Source: Ramlibacter monticola
GTDB taxonomy: Bacteria > Pseudomonadota > Gammaproteobacteria > Burkholderiales > Burkholderiaceae_C
NCBI RefSeq assembly: GCF_016722785.1
Contig: NZ_JAEQNE010000004.1
Location: forward strand, 186,001 to 250,000
Direction: 5' to 3'
DNA length: 64,000 bases
Positions 9,338-16,586 of this stretch are shown here, piece by piece (the first letter of the stretch is position 1; each line of letters begins with the position of its first letter). A program made the translations under genes and the position numbers. The notes under the pieces were generated by a model, which did not search any database, was not told the DNA's origin, and worked only from the letters and a program-made list of their open reading frames with translations.

Positions 9338-10002
9338 GGCGGCGCCTCGCGCAGCAGGATGTAGCCCACGCCGCGCACGGTCCGGATCAGGGTGCTTCCC
9401 AGCTTGCGGCGCAGGTGGTGGATGTGCACCTCCACCGCGTTGCTCTCCACCTCGCGGCCCCAGCTGTAAAGGTGCTGTTCCAGCTGTTCGCGGGTGAGCA
9501 CGCGGCCGGCGCTGAGCATCAGCGCGTGCAGCAGGTCGAACTCGCGCGTCTGCAGCCGCAGCACCCGGCCGCCCTGGCGCACGGTGCGCGCGGCCGGGTC
9601 GAGCTCCACGTCCTGCGCCCGCAGCACTTCCCGCGGCTGGCCGTGTGCGCGCCGCACCAGCGCCCGCAGCCGCGCGGCGAGCTCGTGCAGGTCGATCGGC
9701 TTGAGCACGTAGTCGTCGGCGCCGGCGTCCAGCCCGCGGATGCGATCGGGGATCGCGTCGCGCGCCGTGAGCACCAGTACCGGGAGCGCGATCCCGTGGG
9801 CGCGCACGGAGGCGAGCACGTCGAGGCCGTCGCGGCGCGGCAGGCCCAGGTCCAGCACCGCCGCCGCATGCACCCCGGCGCGCAGCTCGCGCTCCGCGGC
9901 GTCGCCGCTGCGCACCCAGTCGACCTGGAACCCGAGCTGGCGCAGCCCCGATTGCAGGCCCTCGCCCAGCAGCGGATCGTCCTCGGCCAGCAGGATGCGC
10001 AT
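9331..10002 (-). CDS. OmpR-family response regulator, QseB/PmrA-like
   Basis: A 223-residue response regulator: a receiver domain with the acidic pocket (EDD at 7-9), phosphoacceptor Asp51 in LDLGLP and the conserved lysine in VLKPID, followed by an OmpR/PhoB winged helix ending VRGVGYIL. It is placed 4 bases after the cytochrome b561 stop and overlaps the kinase start, so it is the fourth gene of the cytochrome operon. A two-half-site box matching the PmrA/QseB consensus lies in front of the first gene of that operon (11576-11592), making autoregulation of the whole unit likely. Confidence 0.93.
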   Translation of the reverse strand: MRILLAEDDPLLGEGLQSGLRQLGFQVDWVRSGDAAERELRAGVHAAAVLDLGLPRRDGLDVLASVRAHGIALPVLVLTARDAIPDRIRGLDAGADDYVLKPIDLHELAARLRALVRRAHGQPREVLRAQDVELDPAARTVRQGGRVLRLQTREFDLLHALMLSAGRVLTREQLEQHLYSWGREVESNAVEVHIHHLRRKLGSTLIRTVRGVGYILLREAPPC

Positions 10003-10006
10003 GCGC

Positions 10007-10702
10007 TCAGTGCCGGTGCCGCTCGTGCCGCGTGAGGGGGACGGGCTGCTCGGAGACCGGCGCCGACTGCCACTGCAGCCACCAGAACGCGAGCACGCCC
10101 GTCAGCAGCAGGGCCGCGAGGACGCGCCACGGCCGGCGGATGCCCTCGCGCGCGGGCACCTGCCTCCTGCCGTGGATCATCGAGGCCACGAGGTTCTCCT
10201 TGTGCAGCACGCTGCCCAGGATCACCGCGGCCACGTGCACCACCACCACGGTCAGCATGATGCTGGCGAGGACCTCGTGCGCTTCCTGCAGCCAGTGGCC
10301 GCCCAGCTCGTGGTAGCTGGCCCAGCCGGCGCCGGTGGTGAGCGCAGCCAGCGCGAGCAGCGCCACGATGGCGAGCCCGCCGGCCGGGTTGTGGCCCGCA
10401 TGGTGCTGCGGCTGGCGCTCGGCCAGCGAGACGAGGTAGTCCACGGCCGCCCAGGGGCCGCGCACGAAGTCGGTGAAGCGCGCGTGGCGCGTGCCGACCA
10501 GGCCCCACAGGACGCGGAAGGCGACCAGCCCCGCCATCGTGTAGCCCGCGGTGACGTGCACCAGCTGCCAGCGCTCGCTTTCGGACGTGAGCCAGGCGAC
10601 GGCGAAGCACGCGGCCAGCAGCCAGTGGAACACCCGCACGGGGGCGTCCCAGACCAGGGTGCGCGCGCCAGGCTCAGCGGGGGAGGCGGACACCGTGTTC
10701 AT
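10007..10702 (-). CDS. Cytochrome b561-type membrane electron carrier
   Basis: A 231-residue integral membrane cytochrome b with four or five hydrophobic helices. Candidate heme-b ligands are the histidines in RVFHWLLA, LVHVTAGY, EAHEVLA and VVVHVAA. Such proteins pass quinol electrons to periplasmic cytochromes c. Its start overlaps the end of the diheme cytochrome gene by 29 bases, and the response regulator starts 4 bases after its stop. In SHP/DHC gene clusters a cytochrome b of this type is the usual third partner, so electron flow quinol to b561 to diheme cytochrome to SHP is the expected route. Confidence 0.9.
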   Translation of the reverse strand: MNTVSASPAEPGARTLVWDAPVRVFHWLLAACFAVAWLTSESERWQLVHVTAGYTMAGLVAFRVLWGLVGTRHARFTDFVRGPWAAVDYLVSLAERQPQHHAGHNPAGGLAIVALLALAALTTGAGWASYHELGGHWLQEAHEVLASIMLTVVVVHVAAVILGSVLHKENLVASMIHGRRQVPAREGIRRPWRVLAALLLTGVLAFWWLQWQSAPVSEQPVPLTRHERHRH

Positions 10703-11126
10703 CGAAATCTCCTTGTTCGGCCCGCGGATGGCAGGCGGCGCAGTTGGACGGACTCCTGACCGCGGCCAGCTTCCAGCTCGCGGAGGGCACTTCGTGATGC
10801 TTGCGCTGGAACCACGCCGCCTGGGTGATGCGGTCCTGCGGCGGCGCCTCGGACACGCGCTTCCAGGTTCCGGCGTTGGCCTCCAGCCAGGCCGAGAGCT
10901 GCTTCAGCGTCGCCGGGTCGACCGAGGCGTCGGTGCCGAAGTGCCGCGGCAGGTTCTGCATCAGGTGCAGCCAGGATGCGGCCGGCAGGGCGCCCGGCGG
11001 GTAGGCGATGTGGCAGGACGCGCACTCCTGCGCGTAGTGCGGCAGCAGTGGCACGGCGGGGCGGTCGCCGGCGTGGGCCAGCGGTGCCGCGAGCAGGGCG
11101 AGGGCGAGGGTCACCGGGGAACGCAC
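10674..11126 (-). CDS. Periplasmic diheme cytochrome c (DHC)
   Basis: A 150-residue secreted cytochrome with two CxxCH heme sites: CASCH at 35-39 and CAACH near the C-terminus, behind a signal peptide ending AHAG. It matches the diheme cytochrome c (DHC) that accompanies SHP and is its electron donor in purple bacteria and Shewanella. The GTG at 11126 is chosen because GAGG lies six bases in front; a second GTG at 11138 overlaps the SHP stop codon as GTGA and would add four residues. Both give a good signal peptide. It is the middle gene of the cytochrome operon. Confidence 0.9.
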   Translation of the reverse strand: MRSPVTLALALLAAPLAHAGDRPAVPLLPHYAQECASCHIAYPPGALPAASWLHLMQNLPRHFGTDASVDPATLKQLSAWLEANAGTWKRVSEAPPQDRITQAAWFQRKHHEVPSASWKLAAVRSPSNCAACHPRAEQGDFDEHGVRLPR

Positions 11127-11134
11127 GGGCAACC

Positions 11135-11530
11135 TCACTTCTTCAGTGTGAGCAGCCAGGCGAGCACGTCGGCCTTCTCGCCGGCGGTGCACTCGCGGCC
11201 CACCACGTCGTTGCAGTTGCGGCGGAACCATTTCTCCGTCTTGGCGGCGTCGGTGAAGCGATCCGGGTTGAAGGCGGGCGCCAGCGCGCCGATCGCCTTG
11301 CCGGTCGCGGCATGCTTGCCGCCTTGCGTCGGCGGCGTGCCGTGGCAGGAGGCGCAGCTCCAGTCGCGGCCGTGGCGCGAAGTGAAGAACTGCTCGCCGC
11401 GCGCGGCGGCGGGCGGGGTGCCGGCCTGTGCCGCGTAACCCGCGGCCAGGTCGGCTGGACTGGCGGCCTGCGCGCATGTGGCGCCGCCCACCAGCAGCAT
11501 GACGGAGAGGAAGGAGAGGAAGCGGTTCAT
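11135..11530 (-). CDS. shp: SHP-type monoheme cytochrome c (DUF1924), oxygen/NO-binding
   Basis: A 131-residue secreted class I cytochrome c of the sphaeroides heme protein family. It has a signal peptide to about residue 22 and the heme site CASCH at 59-63. The RNCND segment follows, where Asn105 corresponds to the distal Asn ligand of Rhodobacter SHP, and the flanking Cys106/Cys114 correspond to its disulfide. SHP loses the Asn ligand on reduction and then binds O2 or NO. ATG 11530 (MNRFLSF) is preferred over an upstream TTG at 11542. It is the first gene of the SHP-DHC-b561-QseBC operon. Confidence 0.9.
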   Translation of the reverse strand: MNRFLSFLSVMLLVGGATCAQAASPADLAAGYAAQAGTPPAAARGEQFFTSRHGRDWSCASCHGTPPTQGGKHAATGKAIGALAPAFNPDRFTDAAKTEKWFRRNCNDVVGRECTAGEKADVLAWLLTLKK

Positions 11531-11575
11531 CGTCGTTGGCAACTGCTTGGGTGGTGCGGATGATTCGCCGGGGCG

Positions 11576-11592
11576 CTTAGGGTTTTCTTAAG
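11576..11592 (-). promoter_or_regulatory. QseB/PmrA-type response-regulator box
   Basis: On the minus strand the sequence reads CTTAAG, five bases, CCTAAG. This fits the published PmrA/QseB pattern YTTAAK-N5-YTTAAK with one deviation. It is 46 bases upstream of the SHP ATG, a normal position for an activator site over the -35 region, and its operon encodes a QseB-like regulator. It also lies 148 bases before the divergent YcaO-fusion gene, so it could act on both. Confidence 0.62.
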
Positions 11593-11739
11593 GGTCCGGA
11601 TCCGGAGCGGCTTCACTGGCGTGCCTGTGTGAAACGTCGCAAGGCCTCGGCCTGCGGCTGCCACCTCCTCTCATTGCAGGAATGCCGGCGCGGTCGCGCC
11701 CCCTAGCATCGTCGCCATCACGACACCCGAGGGACAAAC

Positions 11740-14064
11740 ATGAGGAGTCGGGCGCAGGCGATCACGCCCGCAGACGCGCCGCAGGGCCCCGCACCCGCGG
11801 GTCGGGTCGCGTATCCCTTCGCCTTCGGGCACTGGAGCGTGCGCGAGGACACGCTCGTCTGTCGCCTGCCGCGCAAGACGCTGACCGTCACCGCACCCGG
11901 CGCGCTGCTGGGCGAGGTCCTGGACTTGTGCGACGGCCGCCGGCGCTGGGAACAGGTGATGGCGCGGCTAGGGCAGCACTGGGCGTCGCATTCGGTGCGG
12001 CAGTTCCTGTCCGGGCTGTCCGCGCAGGGCGCGATCGTCGAAGCGGGCGAGGCCCTCGCGCGCTGGTCCGAGATCGGACAGGTCCCCTCTGTCTACCCCC
12101 AGGCCGCCACCGCGCGGGAGTTGCCCCGCCTCGCCGGCAGGGCACGAGGCCGCCTGCTGCCCGGGGCCGGCGGCGAGACCGCGACCACGCCGGCCGCCAG
12201 CCGGCTCGGCGACTTGCTGCGCGCGCGGGAGAGCCATCGCACGTTCGCCGACGCGCCGCTCGCCGCGAGCGCACTGCGCGCGCTGGCCTGGGCCGCGCAT
12301 GGCGTGACGCGTCCCGCGGCCGAGGCGGCGGTGGGCTGGCACCGCACCGTCGCTTCGGGCGGCAACCTGCACAGCGCGCGCTGGTTCGCCTACCTGCTGC
12401 GCGAGTTGCCGGGGGAAGCCGGGACGCAGGCCACCCCGGCGGGCGTGTACGAAGCGCGCTTCCATGTGGAAGGCGGGGCCGCCCTGGAGCCCGTGCACGC
12501 CGCCTGGCAGGATGCGTGGCGCATCCTGCTCGATCCGCGCGTGCTGCGGTTCGCGTCCGCGCTACTCCTGCCCGTCTACGACATCGGCGTGCCGGCCCGC
12601 AAGTACGGCAACCGGGCCACCGTCTTCGCGCACGTGGAAGCCGGCCAGTCGCTGCAGAACGCCCAGTTGATGGCCGCGGCGCTCGGCGCGGCGGCGATCG
12701 TCCGCGGCGACACGGCGACGGGGGCGGCCCTGGCTTCGCTCGCCGGCACGCTGCGCGCGGCGCCCGGGGCGGGGGCCGCGCCGCCTTGGCTGGTCATGCC
12801 TTCGCTGGTCGTCGGCGCGCGTCCCGGCGAGGCGGAAGTGGCCGCGCAGAAACGCGATCTCCTGTTCGAGGTCTCGCCGGCCCCGGCCTTCCCCGCACCC
12901 GCCCCGCCGGGGCGGCAGGCCGGTTTCGCCTTCCTGGCGACCGGCTCGGTGGCGGACTCACCGGTGCTCGGCGCCGGCCGGTCCTCCGATCCGAAGCTGG
13001 CGCTGCGCAAGGCCGAGGCCGAAGCGTGGGAGCGCCTGGGCTGGGCCACGCCGGGGCCTTGCGTGTCGGGGCGGCAGGCAGACCTCGACGGGGCGTTGGA
13101 CCCGCGCGCCTTCGTCGCCTATTCGCAGCGGCAGCACGCCCGTCCGGCCTTCCCGCTGGCGCCGTTTTCGAACCGGCGCAGCTACCTGTGGCGCGCCGGC
13201 ACCGAGGCCGCGAGCGGACGCACGGTGCACCTGCCGGCCGAGTGCCTGCACCGGCTGCAATCCCTGCCGGTTGCGGCGCGCCGGCATGCCGTGACCAACA
13301 GCAGCACCTCTGGCGTCGCCGCCTGGACCGATGCCGATGGCGCGCTATGCCGCGCCACGCTCGAACTGGTGGAGCGGGATGCCTACCTGCGCGCCTGGCT
13401 CGCGGGAACCAGCGCGCCGCTTTTGGCCGAGGGGAGCCTGCCTTCCGGCGCGCGCCTCCGGGTCGCGTCGCTGCGGGCGGCCGGCTACCGGGTCGCGCTG
13501 GCGCGGGTCGGCGGCGACTGGGTTCCGGTGATTTCGGTGTTCGTGCAGCGGGACGAACCCGCCTTCACCGCGATCACGGCCGCGGCGGACTTCGACCCGA
13601 AGGCTGCGCTGCACAAGGCATTGGACGAAGCCGAGGGCCGCGTCGCGCAGGCCTGCGCCGTGCCCGCTGCGCCGATCGCCAGCGCCCGCGAGGTGCAGTC
13701 CATCGACGCGCAGTGCCGCTTCTGGCAGACGCCACGCTTCTTCCGCCGCGCGGACTTCTATGCCGCCGGGCCGGCCACGCTGTCCTTTGGCGCCGCCGCC
13801 AAGGGCTGCTGCCCTGACTGGGCGGCGCTGCAGTCGCGCCTGCACGCGGAGGGCCGCAGCCTGCTGGCCTTCGAGCTCACCCCGCCCGGGGCCGCGCTGG
13901 ACCAGGGCCGCACGCCGCTGCGGGTGGTCCGCGCCTTCGTCGCCGGCCTGATCCCGATCTGGTTCCAGCACGGGCTGCAGCCGGCCGGGCTCGCCGCGTT
14001 CCGCGCCGCCGTGCCCCGGCTCGGGCGCCGGTCCGACTCCTCCTTCGTCCACCCCTTCACCTGA
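11740..14064 (+). CDS. Trifunctional azole synthase: leader-binding-like domain + SagB-type dehydrogenase + YcaO cyclodehydratase
   Basis: A 774-residue fusion. Residues about 20-105 resemble a PqqD-like/RRE winged helix (LLGEVLDLCDGRRRWEQ followed by a hydrophobic helical half). Residues about 160-370 are a SagB-type nitroreductase-fold dehydrogenase, with RKYGNRA carrying the Lys288-Tyr289 pair and then FAHVEAGQSLQNAQLMAAAL. Residues about 400-774 are YcaO: the ATP/Mg motifs AEAEAWER (Glu426, Glu428, Glu431) and LELVERDAYL (Glu542, Glu545, Asp547), NSSTSG at 520-525, and a C-terminal HPFT. YcaO plus SagB normally convert Cys/Ser/Thr in a precursor peptide to azoles. The start has GAGGGA eight bases upstream. 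The 66-residue peptide gene next door is the likely substrate. No separate E1-like partner, protease or exporter is adjacent. Confidence 0.87.
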   Translation: MRSRAQAITPADAPQGPAPAGRVAYPFAFGHWSVREDTLVCRLPRKTLTVTAPGALLGEVLDLCDGRRRWEQVMARLGQHWASHSVRQFLSGLSAQGAIVEAGEALARWSEIGQVPSVYPQAATARELPRLAGRARGRLLPGAGGETATTPAASRLGDLLRARESHRTFADAPLAASALRALAWAAHGVTRPAAEAAVGWHRTVASGGNLHSARWFAYLLRELPGEAGTQATPAGVYEARFHVEGGAALEPVHAAWQDAWRILLDPRVLRFASALLLPVYDIGVPARKYGNRATVFAHVEAGQSLQNAQLMAAALGAAAIVRGDTATGAALASLAGTLRAAPGAGAAPPWLVMPSLVVGARPGEAEVAAQKRDLLFEVSPAPAFPAPAPPGRQAGFAFLATGSVADSPVLGAGRSSDPKLALRKAEAEAWERLGWATPGPCVSGRQADLDGALDPRAFVAYSQRQHARPAFPLAPFSNRRSYLWRAGTEAASGRTVHLPAECLHRLQSLPVAARRHAVTNSSTSGVAAWTDADGALCRATLELVERDAYLRAWLAGTSAPLLAEGSLPSGARLRVASLRAAGYRVALARVGGDWVPVISVFVQRDEPAFTAITAAADFDPKAALHKALDEAEGRVAQACAVPAAPIASAREVQSIDAQCRFWQTPRFFRRADFYAAGPATLSFGAAAKGCCPDWAALQSRLHAEGRSLLAFELTPPGAALDQGRTPLRVVRAFVAGLIPIWFQHGLQPAGLAAFRAAVPRLGRRSDSSFVHPFT

Positions 14065-14074
14065 AAGGAAGCCC

Positions 14075-14275
14075 ATGAGCACCGTACGCGCCAGGACCGC
14101 CCCCGCCCGCCGCAGCTTCACCTGGGACATCCGGAGCACCGAGATGCGCTTCGTGCCTGCGAACCAGGGAGCGGGTGCCATCGACGGCACCGTCACGTGC
14201 AAGTGCAGTGATGTCGCCGTCCCGCAGCGGCCGCGCAGGAAGAGGGCCGCCAAGGGCACCGTCGCCCCGGCGTGA
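14075..14275 (+). CDS. Putative RiPP precursor peptide (66 aa)
   Basis: A small gene 10 bases after the azole-synthase stop, with AAGGA positioned as a ribosome binding site. The peptide has an N-terminal basic and aromatic part (RRSFTWDIRSTEMRF, residues 12-26), a Gly/Ala stretch (GAGAIDG, 32-38), then TVTCKCS at 39-45, which groups two Thr, two Cys and one Ser that could be heterocyclised, and a Pro/Arg/Lys-rich tail. There is no signal peptide. I recognise no known precursor family. The call rests on position, size and the clustered Cys/Ser/Thr residues; it could instead be an unrelated small protein. Confidence 0.7.
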   Translation: MSTVRARTAPARRSFTWDIRSTEMRFVPANQGAGAIDGTVTCKCSDVAVPQRPRRKRAAKGTVAPA

Positions 14276-14299
14276 GGGGCCCACGCATCGCCGCCGGCT

Positions 14300-14330
14300 G
14301 ATCGCCGTCGCCCGCCGGGCGGCAGCGATC
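14300..14330 (+). terminator. Candidate stem-loop after the peptide gene
   Basis: Outer arms GATCGC (14300-14305) and GCGATC (14325-14330) enclose a tight GCCCG/CGGGC hairpin. It lies 25 bases after the peptide stop and at the end of the convergent folB gene, so it could end both transcripts. There is no T tract, which lowers confidence in intrinsic termination. Confidence 0.45.
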
Positions 14331-14697
14331 ACCAGTGGCCGGTCTCGACCCGGATCGCCACTTCGCAGTCGTCGAAGATCTCCAGCTTCACGATGCGCAC
14401 GCGTACGCCCAGCACGCCGGGCAGCTGCATCAGGCGGTGCGCCAGCTTGCCGATCAGCGTCTCCAGCAGGTTCACGTGCACCGCGGTGCACTCCTCGATG
14501 ATGATGCGGCGGACCTTGCGGTAGTCCAGCACGTGGGTGATGTCGTCGTCGGACGGCAGCAGGGGCTGCGTGCCGAGGTTCAGTTCGGCGTCCACCAGGA
14601 TGGGCTGGGGCGCCGACTTCTCGTGCTCGAGGATGCCGAGGTTGGCGTCGAAGCGCAGTCCTTCGAGCGTCAGAATCTGGGTGCCGGCCTTGCTCAT
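14329..14697 (-). CDS. folB: Dihydroneopterin aldolase
   Basis: FolB cleaves 7,8-dihydroneopterin to 6-hydroxymethyl-dihydropterin in folate synthesis. The 122-residue length is typical. Conserved features include the N-terminal LEGLRFDANLGILEHEK segment with the catalytic Glu/Lys region, DYRKVRRII, the LLETLIGKLAH helix that contacts the pterin, and a C-terminal VRIVKLEIFDD strand. It overlaps the stop of the SDR gene as ATGA, so the two are translationally coupled. That SDR resembles pteridine reductases, giving a consistent pterin-pathway pair. Confidence 0.92.
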   Translation of the reverse strand: MSKAGTQILTLEGLRFDANLGILEHEKSAPQPILVDAELNLGTQPLLPSDDDITHVLDYRKVRRIIIEECTAVHVNLLETLIGKLAHRLMQLPGVLGVRVRIVKLEIFDDCEVAIRVETGHW

Positions 14698-15458
14698 GGC
14701 ATCAGCGAAAAATCGCGGTCGAATTTCATCAGGTGCTGGCCGCCGTCGACCAGCAGGGTGGCGCCGGTGATCGAGCCGTTGTCCAGCGCGAAGCGCACCG
14801 CGTGCGCCACGTCGTCCGGCGTGGAGGAGCGGCCGATCGGGGAGAGCTTGTGCAGCTCCTCGAACCTCGCCTGCGACAGCATGTGGCTGGTGAGCGTGAG
14901 GCCGGGCGCCACGCCCACCACGCGCAGCTTCGGCGCGAGCGCCTGCGCGAGCATCGTCGTGGCGGCCTGCAGTGCCGCCTTGGACAGGGTATAGCTGAAG
15001 AAGTCGGGATTGAGGTTCCACAGCTTCTGGTCCAGCAGGTTCACCACCACCCCCGTGCCGCCGCGGACGCCCACGTGCGCCGACAGGCACTGCGCCAGCA
15101 GGATGGGTGCCACCGTGTTGATCGCCAGGTGATTCAGCATGCTGGCGTGGCCGAAGGTCTCGGCGTTGTCGTGCTGGAACTGCGACGCGTTGTTGACGAC
15201 CGCATCCACCCGGCCGAAGCGCTCCAGGACCTGGTCGAACAGTTCGCGCGGGTGGGTCTCGTCGGAGAGCTCCGCCTGGAAGGCTTCGGCGGGCGCATGG
15301 CGCCGGCACTCTTCCACCGTCTGCTGCGCGGCGTGTTCCGAGTCGCGGTAGTGGATCGCCACCTGCCAGCCGGCGGCGGCGAGGTCCAGGGCGATCGCGC
15401 GGCCGAGGCGGCGGCCGGCGCCGGTGACGAGCACGGTGCGGGCGGCGCCGGCGCTCAT
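14694..15458 (-). CDS. SDR oxidoreductase, FolM/pteridine reductase-like
   Basis: A 254-residue short-chain dehydrogenase. The cofactor motif TGAGRRLG (residues 12-19) has the basic RR pair seen in NADPH-dependent pteridine reductases and FolM. NNAS and the catalytic YTLSK follow, with LLDQKLWNLNPDFFSYT in the substrate-loop position. Direct ATGA coupling to folB supports reduction of dihydromonapterin or dihydrofolate. General SDR specificity is hard to read from sequence, so the substrate is inferred from context. It is divergent from the MidA-like methyltransferase with only 17 bases between the chosen starts. Confidence 0.85.
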   Translation of the reverse strand: MSAGAARTVLVTGAGRRLGRAIALDLAAAGWQVAIHYRDSEHAAQQTVEECRRHAPAEAFQAELSDETHPRELFDQVLERFGRVDAVVNNASQFQHDNAETFGHASMLNHLAINTVAPILLAQCLSAHVGVRGGTGVVVNLLDQKLWNLNPDFFSYTLSKAALQAATTMLAQALAPKLRVVGVAPGLTLTSHMLSQARFEELHKLSPIGRSSTPDDVAHAVRFALDNGSITGATLLVDGGQHLMKFDRDFSLMP

Positions 15459-15475
15459 TGCGGGACAATGGGGCG

Positions 15476-16570
15476 GTGAACCAACATGGATCGAGTGTAA
15501 CGACCGCGCTGCGCAAGCTGGTGGCGGAGCAGGTGGCCCGCGCCGGTGGCTGGCTGCCCTTCGACCGCTACATGGCGCTGGCGCTCTACGCGCCTGGACT
15601 GGGCTACTACGCCAACACCTCGCGCAAGTTCGGCTCCCTGCCGGGGTCCGGCAGCGACTTCGTGACCGCGCCCGAGATGAGCCCCTTCTTCGGGCGCGCG
15701 CTGGCCGCGCAGCTGGCCGAGGCGATGGAGCGGACGGGGACCCAGGAGATCTGGGAGTTCGGCGCGGGTTCGGGCGCGCTGGCGCGCGAGCTGCTGCAGG
15801 CCCTGGGCGAACGCGTGCGCCGCTACACCATCGTGGAACTCTCCGCCAGCCTGCGCGAGCGGCAGCAGGAGGCGCTGCAGCCCTGGGCCGGCCGCGTGCA
15901 GTGGGCGAGCGAACTGCCCGCCACCATCGAGGGCGTGGTGGTCGGCAACGAGGTCCTCGACGCGATGCCGGTGAAGCTGCTCTCGCGCAAGGGGGGCGTG
16001 TGGCACGAGCGCGGCGTGGTCCTCGCGGAGGACCGCCTCGCCTGGGACGATCGCGCGACGGAGCTGCGTCCGCCGGTGGAGCCCGCAGGCCCGCAGGATT
16101 ACCTGACCGAGATCCACCCGCAGGCCCAGGCTTTCATCCGCACGCTGGCGGAGCGGCTGGTCGCGGGCGCGGCCTTCTTCATCGACTACGGCTTTCCCGA
16201 GGCCGAGTACTACCACCCGCAGCGCCACATGGGGACGCTGATGTGCCACCGCGGGCACATGGCCGACCCGGATCCGCTGGAGACCCCGGGCGAGAAGGAC
16301 ATCACCGCCCACGTCGACTTCACCGGCATCGCGCTGGCCGCGCAGGAGGCCGGCCTGCCCACGCTGGGTTATGCGACGCAGGGCCGCTTCCTCCTGAACG
16401 CCGGCATCGCCGACCTGCTGCAGGACGCGACGCAGGCCGAACGCATCGCCGCCCAGCGCCTGGTGGCCGAGCACGAGATGGGCGAGCTGTTCAAGGTGAT
16501 CGCGCTGCACCGCGGGCCGTTCTGGGATGCACTGGGCTTCCGCCAGGGCGACCGCACCCACACGCTCTGA
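15476..16570 (+). CDS. MidA/NDUFAF7-like SAM-dependent methyltransferase (DUF185)
   Basis: A 364-residue class I methyltransferase of the DUF185 family, whose mitochondrial relatives methylate an arginine of a complex I subunit. Visible features are the FDRYMALALYAPGLGYY opening, GSDFVTAPEMSPFFG, the SAM-binding EFGAGSGALA and a VVGNEVLDAMPV motif. The GTG at 15476 is chosen as giving a compact start next to the divergent SDR; a TTG at 15458 would add six residues. In bacteria the target is generally unproven. The structured element copy 2 begins 17 bases after its stop. Confidence 0.87.
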   Translation: MNQHGSSVTTALRKLVAEQVARAGGWLPFDRYMALALYAPGLGYYANTSRKFGSLPGSGSDFVTAPEMSPFFGRALAAQLAEAMERTGTQEIWEFGAGSGALARELLQALGERVRRYTIVELSASLRERQQEALQPWAGRVQWASELPATIEGVVVGNEVLDAMPVKLLSRKGGVWHERGVVLAEDRLAWDDRATELRPPVEPAGPQDYLTEIHPQAQAFIRTLAERLVAGAAFFIDYGFPEAEYYHPQRHMGTLMCHRGHMADPDPLETPGEKDITAHVDFTGIALAAQEAGLPTLGYATQGRFLLNAGIADLLQDATQAERIAAQRLVAEHEMGELFKVIALHRGPFWDALGFRQGDRTHTL

Positions 16571-16586
16571 GATTGCGGGCAAACTA

